Positions 1 through 6,742 are shown, counted from the stretch's first letter. The stretch: DNA of 10,235 bases from Syntrophobacterales bacterium (GCA_017881765.1 JADGQN010000139.1:1-10235); one strand, 5' to 3'. The notes: generated by a model not told the origin, from the letters alone. Made by a program: numbers and translations.

Positions 1-717
1 GGCCAGAGTGCCGACGAGCAATTGCTCAGCCTTTTTTGCTCTCATCGGAACAGGGCCTACAGCCCCAAGGATGATGCGCGCCCGCTCCACGTGGGTCCCT
101 ACTGCCACAACACTGACAGCCACACCGACAACGGCAAGTGCGCCCGACCGGCGCAGTCCGAACTTGAAATAGGCGCTGCCTGTCGTCGGCTGATCGGCGA
201 TGGTGATCTCGGTGAGGATCTCATCAGGTTCAATGGCTGAACGATGTGGCCCCACAAAGAATTCCTCCAGAGGCAGTATCCTCTTCCCATATCTGCCCAC
301 GAGGGTCACGTGCGCGTCCAGGGCAATCAGGATCGGCGGGAGGTCCGCTGAAGGCACGGCATTCACCAGGTTGCCGCCGATGGTCCCTCTGTTCCGTATC
401 TGATTATTGGCCATGGAGTGGGCGGCATCCGGAATTGAAGGATACCTTTTCTGCAGCAATTCCGAGTTGACGAGGTCGTTATGTGTGACCTTGGCGCCGA
501 TCACAAGGCCCCTTCCTGGAATGTACGCGATCCCGTCCATATTCTGGATGTTCTTGAGCGAGACAAGCACTTTCGGCGCAATCAATTCGTTCTTCATCTT
601 CGACAGCACGTCAGTGCCTCCCGCAAGCACCTTTGCGTCGCTGCCCAGGCTCGCCAGGAGTGCGCATGCCTCGTCCAATGTCTCCGGCGTGTGATAGTCG
701 AAGTCAGGTATGTACAT
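1..717 (-). CDS. FAD-binding subunit of a molybdenum hydroxylase (CoxM-like), C-terminus cut by window edge
   Basis: This is the medium, FAD-carrying subunit of a xanthine dehydrogenase/CO dehydrogenase-type molybdenum enzyme, which passes electrons between the iron-sulfur subunit and an external acceptor through FAD. Translation from ATG at 717 gives 239 residues (MYIPDFDYHTPETL...) open to the left edge; the family is usually about 280-300 residues, so the C-terminal part is missing. Both flavin-binding signatures are present: AGGTD at residues 32-36 and TIGGN at 112-116, followed by PSADLPP. A strong Shine-Dalgarno (GGAGGAG) lies just upstream of the ATG. The only cysteine seen is at residue 18, so the four-cysteine [4Fe-4S] loop known from the 4-hydroxybenzoyl-CoA reductase beta subunit is absent. 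It has its own promoter (768-796). The iron-sulfur and molybdopterin subunits are expected to the left, outside the window. Family is secure; substrate is unknown. Confidence 0.93.
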   Translation of the reverse strand, partial: MYIPDFDYHTPETLDEACALLASLGSDAKVLAGGTDVLSKMKNELIAPKVLVSLKNIQNMDGIAYIPGRGLVIGAKVTHNDLVNSELLQKRYPSIPDAAHSMANNQIRNRGTIGGNLVNAVPSADLPPILIALDAHVTLVGRYGKRILPLEEFFVGPHRSAIEPDEILTEITIADQPTTGSAYFKFGLRRSGALAVVGVAVSVVAVGTHVERARIILGAVGPVPMRAKKAEQLLVGTLA

Positions 718-767
718 CGTCTCCTCCTCTCCCATTTTTGTTCATCAAGGTGAATTGTTCAGCAGGT

Positions 768-796
768 ATACTATAGTATCTGCATGTGAATGTCAA
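768..796 (-). promoter_or_regulatory. Sigma70-type promoter for the molybdenum hydroxylase gene, with palindrome over the -10 box
   Basis: On the minus strand a perfect -35 box TTGACA (791-796) is followed after 17 bases by TAGTAT (768-773), a 4/6 match to the -10 consensus. Transcription would start near 761, leaving a leader of about 44 bases before the ATG at 717. A perfect 12-base palindrome, ATACTATAGTAT (768-779), overlaps the -10 box and would suit a dimeric repressor, but its role is inference. The surrounding DNA is AT-rich compared with the genes. Confidence 0.65.
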
Positions 797-1075
797 GTTA
801 TAAAACCTCATTTACTCAATAGTACTAGGCATTATTTGTTTCACAAGCCGCCGCTGCGCCCTAGCACGTTTCGCAAGCCATTATGTTTCTTATAGAGAAT
901 ATGTTGATTCAGCTTCGCTGCCTGTCCCGCAATGGGGGTGGTCATACCCTCCTATGATGTAATACTAATTATTCCAAAGCTGTATTGCATCATTGCCACG
1001 ACTGCTCTCCTCTATCGATGGGGAGAGGCGTGCTGTTTACCCTGTGCAGACATGCTAGTGACGCTGGTACTTGTA

Positions 1076-1113
1076 CCCTCTCCCCTGGCGGGAGAGGGAG
1101 AGGGTGAGGGGGG
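1076..1113. repeat. Dispersed palindromic repeat of the CCCTCTCCC/GGGAGAGGG type
   Basis: CCCTCTCCC (1076-1084), loop CTGGC, and GGGAGAGGG (1090-1098) form a perfect 9-base-pair hairpin. A second overlapping copy of GGGAGAGGG (1096-1104) offers an alternative pairing, and the unit ends with a G-rich tail (TGAGGGGGG). This pattern resembles a short intergenic repeat that I recall from many unrelated bacterial genomes. No T-tract follows on either strand, so it is not a clear intrinsic terminator, though it could stabilise or attenuate the transcript coming from the flavin reductase. Confidence 0.7.
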
Positions 1114-1153
1114 ATGACGAACCGTTACGCTTGGCGGGAGTTGTGCGTTTATA

Positions 1154-1813
1154 TTACTTCTTGCGTGTACCCTCAAGGCCTGCGAGAAGTGTCTCATTGC
1201 CGCCCGGGATCACCATCTCGAAGACCGACTCGACCGAAGTGTAGTCATAATATCCGAGCCGCGCCAAAGGACGTATCTTCAGGATGTCGAGGCACCCATC
1301 CGGGCGGATCACCTCGTCCTTTATGTGCACAAGCACTACCCGGCCGATTACCACGTCTGTGGCGCCTTTGGGCCCGTTACCCGCAAGCCGGAGAGTCTGG
1401 TGGTACCGACATTCGAACTGGACGGGAGACTCCGCTACCCGGCACGGTTTCACCCGAATTGATGGCGCTTTGGTCAGGCCCGCCAATTCGAACTCATCCA
1501 CCTCCGGCGGCACCTCTTGCGCCGAGCGGTTAACCGCGTCGCGCAGGTCGTAGGTAGCCATGTTGTACACGAACTCGCCGGTAGCCTCGATATTGGCCAC
1601 CGTGTCCTTCCGCGCCCCCGTGGTGGTCTGGCCGGCAGAAAACATCACGTAGGCAGGGTCAAAGTTCAAGTTCTGGAACTGGCTGTATGGCGCCAGGTTG
1701 TGCACGCCTTCAGGGCTGACGGTTGAGATCCATCCGATGGGCCGGGGCACTACACAAGATTTGAAGGGGCTATGGATCAGGCCATGGTCATTCTTGTCAG
1801 GGTCGTAATACAT
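1154..1813 (-). CDS. Flavin reductase-like FMN-binding protein (DIM6/NTAB type)
   Basis: A 219-residue cytosolic protein of the flavin reductase-like split-barrel family, which binds FMN and in many members reduces free flavin with NAD(P)H for a partner oxygenase or other enzyme. Family features are the N-terminal SCVVPRPIGWISTVS segment (about 19-33), NLAPYSQF (39-46), the phosphate-contacting stretch GARKDTVANIEATGEFV (66-82) and AESPVQFEC (127-135). Its length is typical. The ATG at 1813 has a strong Shine-Dalgarno (AAGGAGGAG). It starts 66 bases after livF in the same direction and is probably the last gene of the transporter operon. No partner oxygenase is visible, so its exact reaction is unknown; it could serve the molybdenum hydroxylase pathway or an enzyme outside the window. 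Confidence 0.88.
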   Translation of the reverse strand: MYYDPDKNDHGLIHSPFKSCVVPRPIGWISTVSPEGVHNLAPYSQFQNLNFDPAYVMFSAGQTTTGARKDTVANIEATGEFVYNMATYDLRDAVNRSAQEVPPEVDEFELAGLTKAPSIRVKPCRVAESPVQFECRYHQTLRLAGNGPKGATDVVIGRVVLVHIKDEVIRPDGCLDILKIRPLARLGYYDYTSVESVFEMVIPGGNETLLAGLEGTRKK

Positions 1814-1879
1814 GCAGTTCTCCTCCTTAAAAGTCGCCCAGCCTCAGGGCCCGGCAATCATTAGCCGAATCGGACAGCG

Positions 1880-2587
1880 TTACATCCCAAGGTACCTTTT
1901 GCGTATTTCATCATCGCCGAGAAGCGCTGCCGCGTTTCCGTCGGTCACAATGCGACCCGTCTCCATAATGTATGCGCGGTCCGCGATCTTCAAAGCTGCT
2001 GCCACGTTCTGTTCCACGAGCAGGATGGGAATGCCGGCTGCGCGCAGGTCTTTGACGATGCTGAATATGTTCTGCACGAGCAGCGGCGCAAGGCCGAGCG
2101 ATGGCTCATCGAGAAGCAGAAGCTTCGGCCGGGACATCAGGCCCCGCGCTATCGCAAGCATCTGTTGCTCACCGCCGCTCAAGGAACCGGCCTTACCGGC
2201 AAACCTCTCCTTCAATATCGGGAACAGGTCAAACACCGACTGGTAGAGCTTATCCAGCTCCGCTCTTTTGCATCCATGGGCATACGCTCCAAGCAGCAGA
2301 TTTTGCTGAACGGTGAGCGTAAAGAAAATTTGTCTCCCTTCAGGGACGTGGCTGATGCCGGCCCGGACAATATCATCCGGCCTTTTCCGCGTGATCTCCT
2401 GTCCAAGAAAGGCAACGCTGCCCTTTGCAGGCGCGATCAGGCCGGAAATAACCCTCAAAAGAGTCGATTTACCCGCGCCGTTGGCGCCAAGCAGGCAGAC
2501 CACCTCTCCGTGGCTCGCCTCAAGGCTTACGCCTTTAAGCACCTCAACCCGGCCGTAGCCAGCATGGATATCGCTCACCTTCAGCAT
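1880..2587 (-). CDS. livF: Liv-type ABC transporter ATP-binding protein LivF
   Basis: One of the two ATPase subunits that power a branched-chain amino acid-type (HAAT family) importer at the inner face of the cytoplasmic membrane. The ATG at 2587 gives 235 residues starting MLKVSDIHAGYG, the usual LivF N-terminus and length; an upstream ATG at 2614 adds nine residues overlapping livG and has no good ribosome site. Walker A GANGAGKST is at 34-42, the signature LSGGEQ at 136-141, Walker B LLLLDE at 156-161, and the C-terminus is the family-typical RKRYLGM. The switch position reads VEQN, with Gln (residue 193) instead of His, as is usual in LivF. Only two bases separate it from the livG stop, so translation is probably coupled. 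Confidence 0.95.
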   Translation of the reverse strand: MLKVSDIHAGYGRVEVLKGVSLEASHGEVVCLLGANGAGKSTLLRVISGLIAPAKGSVAFLGQEITRKRPDDIVRAGISHVPEGRQIFFTLTVQQNLLLGAYAHGCKRAELDKLYQSVFDLFPILKERFAGKAGSLSGGEQQMLAIARGLMSRPKLLLLDEPSLGLAPLLVQNIFSIVKDLRAAGIPILLVEQNVAAALKIADRAYIMETGRIVTDGNAAALLGDDEIRKRYLGM

Positions 2588-2589
2588 TA

Positions 2590-3387
2590 TCAAGAGCCCC
2601 CGTTTTCCATACATGCGCCCAGGTAAGCCTCTATCACCTTAGGATCAGCGCAGATGGCGGCAGGAGCCCCTTCCGCCAGCCAACGTCCGAAATCAAGCAC
2701 CACAATCTCGTCCGATACGTTCATCACCAACTTCATATTGTGCTCGACGAGGAGAATCGTTATTCCCCTGGCCCTGATAGCGGAAAGAAGCTGCATGAAG
2801 CCCTCCACTTCGGCATCGTTCAGGCCTGACGCCGGCTCGTCCAGCAGCAGAAGTTCCGGCTGAGACATGAGCGACCGCGCAAGCTCCAGGAGCCTCTGGT
2901 TACCGAAAGAGAGGGCGCCAGGCAGCATAGCGGCAGCCCATTCAAGACCCACGAAGGCAAGCGCATCCATGGCCTGTTCCCGTACCACCCTCTCCTCTCT
3001 GGCGGTTTTCCGGCGAAAAAAGAGTGCCCCGCAGATGGTCGGCTTGAGCAACTTGTGGGCGCCCAGCATCACGTTATCGAGGACCGTCGCGTTATTCACC
3101 GTGAAAAGCCTGATGAGTTGAAACGTCCTGGATAGGCCAAGCAGCGCGATTCTATCGGTGCTCATCCCGATGAGTTCCTGCCCCCGGAAGTAGATATGGC
3201 CTATGTCAGGAGGAAGTAACCCGTTAATCACGTTCAGCAGCGTTGTCTTGCCCGCGCCATTCGGCCCTATCAGCGCCTTGATGTGACCGGCTCGCACCTC
3301 AAAAGTGACATCCGTCAGGGCATGTACCCCTTCGAAAGACTTCGTGACATCCGCGATCCTGAGAATCATCTCAGCCGATTGAGCCAT
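2590..3387 (-). CDS. livG: Liv-type ABC transporter ATP-binding protein LivG
   Basis: The second ATPase subunit of the Liv-type importer, paired with LivF. With the ATG at 3387 it is 265 residues. Walker A GPNGAGKTT is at 41-49, the Q-loop glutamine at 90 (SRTFQ), the signature LSFGNQ at 159-164, Walker B LLLLDE at 179-184, and the switch histidine at 216 (VEHNM). The insertion between the Q-loop and signature (LLKPTICGALFFRRKTA) is the typical LivG insertion. I chose ATG 3387 because AGGGGA lies just upstream, although the spacing is short; a GTG at 3420 would add 11 residues with a poorer site, and an ATG at 3369 is also possible. It follows livM by 57 bases. Confidence 0.94.
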   Translation of the reverse strand: MAQSAEMILRIADVTKSFEGVHALTDVTFEVRAGHIKALIGPNGAGKTTLLNVINGLLPPDIGHIYFRGQELIGMSTDRIALLGLSRTFQLIRLFTVNNATVLDNVMLGAHKLLKPTICGALFFRRKTAREERVVREQAMDALAFVGLEWAAAMLPGALSFGNQRLLELARSLMSQPELLLLDEPASGLNDAEVEGFMQLLSAIRARGITILLVEHNMKLVMNVSDEIVVLDFGRWLAEGAPAAICADPKVIEAYLGACMENGGS

Positions 3388-3444
3388 CGTTCCCCTATCC
3401 TGTGTATGCGCTACCCTCACGCCTCGATCTTCGTACCGGTCGCA

Positions 3445-4401
3445 TCATCGCGCACTCCTCGCGAAGACCCGCTCCTTGATGCCCGTAAGGATGCCGAAGA
3501 GGCCTCTGGGCATGAAGACCAGCACCACGATAAGTATGATGCCGTTCATGAGCAGCTCATAGTCCTGGAACTGATACGTAAACTCGGGCAGCAGCTTTAG
3601 GAAAACCGCGCCCAGCGCAGGTCCATAGATCGTGCCTATGCCACCCAGATAGAGCATCACCAGAATGTTGATGGAGGTCATCACGCCAAAGTCATCAGGC
3701 GCAAGAAATCCCATATAGTGGGCGAACAGAGAGCCGGCCAGCGATGCGTAGCATGCGGACAGCACATAGGCGCGGACCTTGTATCTGGCACAGTCGATCC
3801 CGAAGGTCTTCGCGGCAGTCTCGTCGCTGTGGATTGCGATGAGTGTCCTGCCAAAAGGGGAGCGGGCAACCGCCACGCTGCTGCCGACCACCAGGAGCAC
3901 CATTGCCCAGACCAAATAGTAGTAGTGGACATGATTGTCGAAGCTAAACCCCGGGACGCTGAAAGCAGGCACGTCCCGAAGCCCGGACGCCCCGCCCGTG
4001 AGCCATTGCAGCCCGATGATAAGTGTCACGATGATCTCGTTAAGGGCCAATGTCGCCATAGCCAGATAGTACTCTTTGAGAGCAAGCACAGGCCTGCCCA
4101 CTCCCCAGGCGACGGCGCCGCTCAGCGCCATACCCGCGATCAGGGCGAGCACCGGGGACGCGCCATATTTGGCAGTCAGTATACCGGAGACGTATGCGCC
4201 AATGGCGAAGAAGGCCGCGTGGCCCACCGAGATCTGTCCCGCAAATCCCATGAGCAAATCAAGGCTCACCGCCAGAATGATGTAGATGCCGACGAAGATG
4301 AGGACACCGCTTTTGTAAGCCGACATCCCGCCGAGCGTGGGCGGGTAGAGCGCGATGAAGAGTAGAAGAATTATCCACCAGTATCTGCCGAGCCTCCTCA
4401 T
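3445..4401 (-). CDS. livM: Liv-type ABC transporter permease LivM
   Basis: One of two membrane channel subunits of the importer, 318 residues. The sequence is dominated by hydrophobic segments, starting with one at about 8-20 and continuing to about 284-297. The conserved LivM block GFAGQISVGHAAFF is at 52-65, and the cytoplasmic coupling (EAA-like) loop that contacts an ATPase is around 190-230 (HSDETAAKTFGID...LAGSLFAHY). The C-terminal MPRGLFG motif (297-303) is typical. The start codon overlaps the livH stop in an ATGA arrangement (4398-4401), which implies coupled translation and supports this start. Confidence 0.95.
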   Translation of the reverse strand: MRRLGRYWWIILLLFIALYPPTLGGMSAYKSGVLIFVGIYIILAVSLDLLMGFAGQISVGHAAFFAIGAYVSGILTAKYGASPVLALIAGMALSGAVAWGVGRPVLALKEYYLAMATLALNEIIVTLIIGLQWLTGGASGLRDVPAFSVPGFSFDNHVHYYYLVWAMVLLVVGSSVAVARSPFGRTLIAIHSDETAAKTFGIDCARYKVRAYVLSACYASLAGSLFAHYMGFLAPDDFGVMTSINILVMLYLGGIGTIYGPALGAVFLKLLPEFTYQFQDYELLMNGIILIVVLVFMPRGLFGILTGIKERVFARSAR

Positions 4402-5279
4402 ACCTCGCGGCTCCGCGTCGCCCCGAAAAGCCCGCTCGGCTTGAAGATGAGAACAATGATCAGCAGCGTGAAAACGATCGTGTCAGAGAACTGGGAGGAG
4501 ATGAGGCCGATGGTGTAAGCTTCAACAACACCCAGGAGATAACCGGCGACCACGGCGCCAACGATGCTCGCGAGCCCTCCGACTGACATGGCGATGAAGC
4601 CCTTGACCATAGGCATCACCCCGCTCGAATACTGCATGAAAAGGAGCGGCGCCACGGCCATACCCGCCAGGGCCCCGATGCCTGAACCCCAGGCCCAGGA
4701 GAGAAAAGCCGCCTTTTCCGTGCTGATGCCCATCAGGCTCGCGCCGAGACGGTTCTCCGCGCAGGCCCTCATGGCAACACCCATCGTCGTTTTCTCAAAA
4801 AAAAGCCAGATGACCAGGAGCACGAGGATCGTGATGCCGATAATCCAGAGCACCTGGGGCTGGAGCGTGGCACCGAACACGCCTATGGGCTTGCCGGCCG
4901 AGAAAGGCGGGAGGATCTTCGACTCCTTTCCCCAGATGAGGAGCGCCAGCCCCCGCAGGGCCAGCGAGATGGCAATGGTCATGACAATGAGGCTCCCCAC
5001 CGATGCGTCCCGGATGGGCCTGATGAGGAACCGCTCCACAAGCGCACCAACAGCCGCGGAGATGAGGACGGAACACGCAAACGCAAGAGGCATGGGCAAG
5101 CCTTTCGAGGTCAGGGTGACCATGGTCAAGGCCCCGATCACGAAGAACTCGCCCTGGGCAAAGCAGATGAGCAATGAGACCTTGTAGACGATGACAAGGC
5201 TCACCGCGATCAACGCATAGACAGACCCGGAGGTAAGTCCGCTGAAGAAAAACTGGACCAGTGTGGAGAATTCGTTCAC
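4398..5279 (-). CDS. livH: Liv-type ABC transporter permease LivH
   Basis: The other channel subunit of the importer, 293 residues with multiple hydrophobic segments. It shows the LivH hallmark near the N-terminus, SGSVYALIAVSLVIVYKV followed by FAQGEFFVIGAL (40-51), the coupling loop around 172-207 (CAENRLGASLMGIS...GIGALAG), and the C-terminal FKPSGLFG. The start is GTG at 5279 with AGGCAGG upstream; no ATG is available nearby, and the resulting N-terminus fits the family. It begins 20 bases after the binding-protein stop, so the two are co-transcribed. Confidence 0.94.
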   Translation of the reverse strand: MNEFSTLVQFFFSGLTSGSVYALIAVSLVIVYKVSLLICFAQGEFFVIGALTMVTLTSKGLPMPLAFACSVLISAAVGALVERFLIRPIRDASVGSLIVMTIAISLALRGLALLIWGKESKILPPFSAGKPIGVFGATLQPQVLWIIGITILVLLVIWLFFEKTTMGVAMRACAENRLGASLMGISTEKAAFLSWAWGSGIGALAGMAVAPLLFMQYSSGVMPMVKGFIAMSVGGLASIVGAVVAGYLLGVVEAYTIGLISSQFSDTIVFTLLIIVLIFKPSGLFGATRSREV

Positions 5280-5299
5280 GGACCTGCCTCAGTGAGACC

Positions 5300-6451
5300 T
5301 TAATCGAGAACCGCCCACTTGCCATCCTTGATGGTGAGCAGGATCATGTCTTCCGTGCGCGTGCCCTGGTGATCCGTCGGAGACATGTTGTACACGCCGT
5401 TACAGCCCGGAAAGTTCTTGGTGTTCTCAATGGCGTCGCGCAGCTTCACGGGGTCGTCCGACTTGGTGACCCTCAGACCTTCCGCGATCAACGCGACCGC
5501 GTCAGCCTGCTGGCCCGAGTAGTAATTGGCCGGCTCGCCGTACTTGGCCTGGTATGCCCTGGAGAATTCGACGACGACCTTCTTGACCGGGTCGGTGTCC
5601 GCGAGGGTCTCGGTGGCCATTATCTTACCCGACGGCACAATGACCGTGCCCGGTGTCTGAGCAACCAGTTTCAGAAAACCGGGCGTAGCATTGCCGTGGC
5701 TGACAACGAGGGGTATGTTCATGCCCATCTGGGCCATGTTGCGCGCCAACAGCGCTGCAGGCTCACCGGTGGTGAAGGCCATGATCGCCTGGGGATTGAG
5801 TGTGCGTAGCTTGGCAAGCTGCGTAGTCACGTCCGGGGCTTTCACGTCAAACTTCTCTTCCCCCACGAGGGTGATCTTGTAAGTAGGGGCGTGTTTCCGG
5901 GCGATGCCGGAGCCCAGTTCCCCGAGCGGGCCGATGGGCATGAGCAGCGCAACCCGGCTGATTCCCTTTTTCTGGAAATACATCATCGGGCGGGAGATGG
6001 CAAAATCCGTCGGGTGGGCATTATTGAAGGTGAATGTTTCCTTGTCTGAGAGCGCATAGCCTGACTGGATGACCGCCGGAACCTTAGATTTGTTTGCCAC
6101 CGATGAGACAGCGCCGGATACAACAGCCGTCCCCGTGCCCATCATGGCGACAACACCGTCCCTGGAAATCAGGCGCTGGGCGTGCCGCGTTGCCGTTTCA
6201 GGCAATGACTGGTCGTCATAGGAGACCAGCTCCAGCGGCCGGCCGTTAACGCCCCCTGCCCTGTTGATCATCTCCACCTTTACCTCGGCCCCTTTTTTCA
6301 TGTACTCACCAAGCCAGGAAAGATAGCCGGTCAGAGGCACAATGAATCCGATCTTGTAAGGCGTCTTGCTCTGCGCCTGGGCACCATTGAAGAGCCCGGT
6401 GCAAAAGAAAAGAGACGTCACCACCGCCATGACAACGAGCGTTTTTTTCAT
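5300..6451 (-). CDS. Secreted Liv-type substrate-binding protein of the ABC transporter
   Basis: The periplasmic ligand receptor (Peripla_BP_6 family, LivK/LivJ fold) that delivers substrate to LivHM. From ATG 6451 it is 383 residues, with a Sec signal peptide (MKKTLVVMAV..., hydrophobic to about residue 21) and a probable cleavage after AQA at residue 26. The mature part begins with the strand YKIGFIVPLTG, and further blocks are NRAGGVNG, SYDDQS, GTGTA, the hinge-region LLMPIGPLGELG, EKFDVKAPDVT and SHGNATPGFLKLV. The upstream ATG at 6457 touches the Shine-Dalgarno, so the ATG at 6451 is preferred. It is closely related to the sensor domain of the upstream regulator (6743-8704), which suggests both bind the same or a similar ligand. 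Liv-type proteins bind amino acids, amides, urea, aromatic acids and others, so the substrate stays open. Confidence 0.94.
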   Translation of the reverse strand: MKKTLVVMAVVTSLFFCTGLFNGAQAQSKTPYKIGFIVPLTGYLSWLGEYMKKGAEVKVEMINRAGGVNGRPLELVSYDDQSLPETATRHAQRLISRDGVVAMMGTGTAVVSGAVSSVANKSKVPAVIQSGYALSDKETFTFNNAHPTDFAISRPMMYFQKKGISRVALLMPIGPLGELGSGIARKHAPTYKITLVGEEKFDVKAPDVTTQLAKLRTLNPQAIMAFTTGEPAALLARNMAQMGMNIPLVVSHGNATPGFLKLVAQTPGTVIVPSGKIMATETLADTDPVKKVVVEFSRAYQAKYGEPANYYSGQQADAVALIAEGLRVTKSDDPVKLRDAIENTKNFPGCNGVYNMSPTDHQGTRTEDMILLTIKDGKWAVLD

Positions 6452-6457
6452 GATCAT

Positions 6458-6464
6458 CCTCCTT
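6458..6464 (-). promoter_or_regulatory. Ribosome binding site that fixes the binding-protein start
   Basis: On the minus strand AAGGAGG ends directly before an ATG at 6457 and six bases before the ATG at 6451. Six bases is a normal spacing and zero is not, so translation should start at 6451 (MKKTLVV) rather than at 6457 (MIMKK). Confidence 0.85.
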
Positions 6465-6496
6465 TTCAGGTTTTCTCAATTAGACCACCTTCAAGA

Positions 6497-6508
6497 CAAG
6501 AGCTCTTG
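6497..6508. promoter_or_regulatory. Perfect 12-base palindrome CAAGAGCTCTTG in the transporter leader
   Basis: CAAGAGCTCTTG reads the same on both strands. It sits 45 bases upstream of the binding-protein start codon and just downstream of a TATAGT hexamer, so it would cover the predicted transcription start. A dimeric operator is a reasonable guess; the palindrome itself is certain, its function is not. AraC-type proteins usually bind direct rather than inverted repeats, so a different regulator may be involved. Confidence 0.4.
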
Positions 6509-6509
6509 C

Positions 6510-6515
6510 ACTATA
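6510..6515 (-). promoter_or_regulatory. Candidate -10 box of the transporter operon promoter
   Basis: TATAGT on the minus strand matches the -10 consensus at 5 of 6 positions and would place the start near 6503. No good -35 hexamer lies 16-18 bases upstream (the region reads ACTTTTTTACC), which is common for promoters that need an activator such as an AraC-family protein. A GG...GC pair around it resembles a sigma54 site but has the wrong spacing (9 instead of 10 bases between GG and GC). Confidence 0.4.
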
Positions 6516-6545
6516 TGGCCGTTTGTTGGTAAAAAAGTGCTGATT

Positions 6546-6591
6546 CCAGGTTGCCTTCATTCATAGACCCGTGTTTGGACACGGGTACCCC
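6546..6591 (+). repeat. Left terminal inverted repeat of the MITE-like element
   Basis: 46 bases beginning CCAGGTTGCCTTCA and ending GGGTACCCC. It contains the perfect hairpin CCCGTGT-TTGG-ACACGGG (6568-6585). Confidence 0.75.
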
Positions 6592-6684
6592 TCTTCGTTG
6601 CCTGCGGAGGCACGACTCCGACGTACTTATAGTACGCCTCCGTCCTTACAGGATGCTTCGCTATCGCTATCCTCCTGGTCGCCC

Positions 6685-6730
6685 GGGGTACCCGGCCGAA
6701 GGCTGGGTCGTATTTTTGAATGCAACCTGG
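6685..6730 (-). repeat. Right terminal inverted repeat of the MITE-like element
   Basis: 46 bases which, read on the minus strand, begin CCAGGTTGCATTCA and end GGGTACCCC. In the place of the left hairpin it has CCCAGCC-TTC-GGCCGGG: a different stem sequence that still pairs, with one A-C mismatch on the minus strand that becomes a G-U pair in plus-strand RNA. On the plus strand this hairpin is followed by CGTATTTTT, like an intrinsic terminator. Confidence 0.75.
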
Positions 6731-6742
6731 TATGATTCCAGG

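Larger units (their letters stand above)
718..1153. other. Intergenic region between the flavin reductase and molybdenum hydroxylase genes
   Basis: These 436 bases hold no convincing gene on either strand. They contain the leader and promoter of the FAD-subunit gene (to 796), an AT-rich stretch to about 1000 in which I see nothing definite, a small inverted repeat (CTCTCC 1005-1010 with GGAGAG 1022-1027), and a GC-rich palindromic repeat at 1076-1113. No hairpin with a T-tract was found directly after the flavin reductase stop, so where the transporter transcript ends is unclear. Confidence 0.6.
6546..6730. mobile_element. MITE-like non-coding element with 46-base terminal inverted repeats
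   Basis: This 185-base palindromic element carries no convincing gene. Its ends are inverted repeats: the left (6546-6591) and the reverse complement of the right (6685-6730) both start CCAGGTTGC, continue with a related TTCA...ATA stretch to GACCC, and end in GGGTACCCC. Inside are more hairpins: TGCCT-GCGG-AGGCA, CGTAC-TTATA-GTACG flanked by CGGAGGC and GCCTCCG, and AGGAT...ATCCT. The direct repeat TGATTCCAGG occurs at 6541-6550 and 6733-6742, on either side of the element, and may be a target duplication, although the CCAGG part is shared with the repeat end so the exact boundary is uncertain. On the plus strand the right-hand hairpin is followed by TATTTTT, so it could act as a terminator in that direction. 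It lies directly after the stop codon of the regulator gene. Confidence 0.75.

Noticed and set aside
1..717. HcrB, the beta subunit of 4-hydroxybenzoyl-CoA reductase
   Set aside because: The context with an acyl-CoA ligase suggested it, but HcrB has an inserted loop with four cysteines for a [4Fe-4S] cluster, and only one cysteine (residue 18) is seen here in the 239 visible residues.
932..1117. Plus-strand open frame of 61 residues in the intergenic region
   Set aside because: Its C-terminus is made by the GC-rich palindromic repeat (PSPLAGEGEGEGG), a translation commonly produced by this repeat, and there is no supporting start signal.
1998..2017. Loss of the switch histidine in LivF (VEQN)
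   Set aside because: Glutamine at this position is normal for LivF proteins, while LivG in the same operon keeps histidine, so this is not a defect.
6385..6451. Lipoprotein signal on the binding protein (cysteine in SLFFC)
   Set aside because: The residues before the cysteine do not fit a lipobox, which needs a small residue at -1, while a standard signal peptidase site (AQA) follows the hydrophobic core.
6500..6530. Sigma54 promoter upstream of the binding protein
   Set aside because: GG and GC elements are present, but they are separated by 9 rather than 10 bases and the rest of the consensus is poor.
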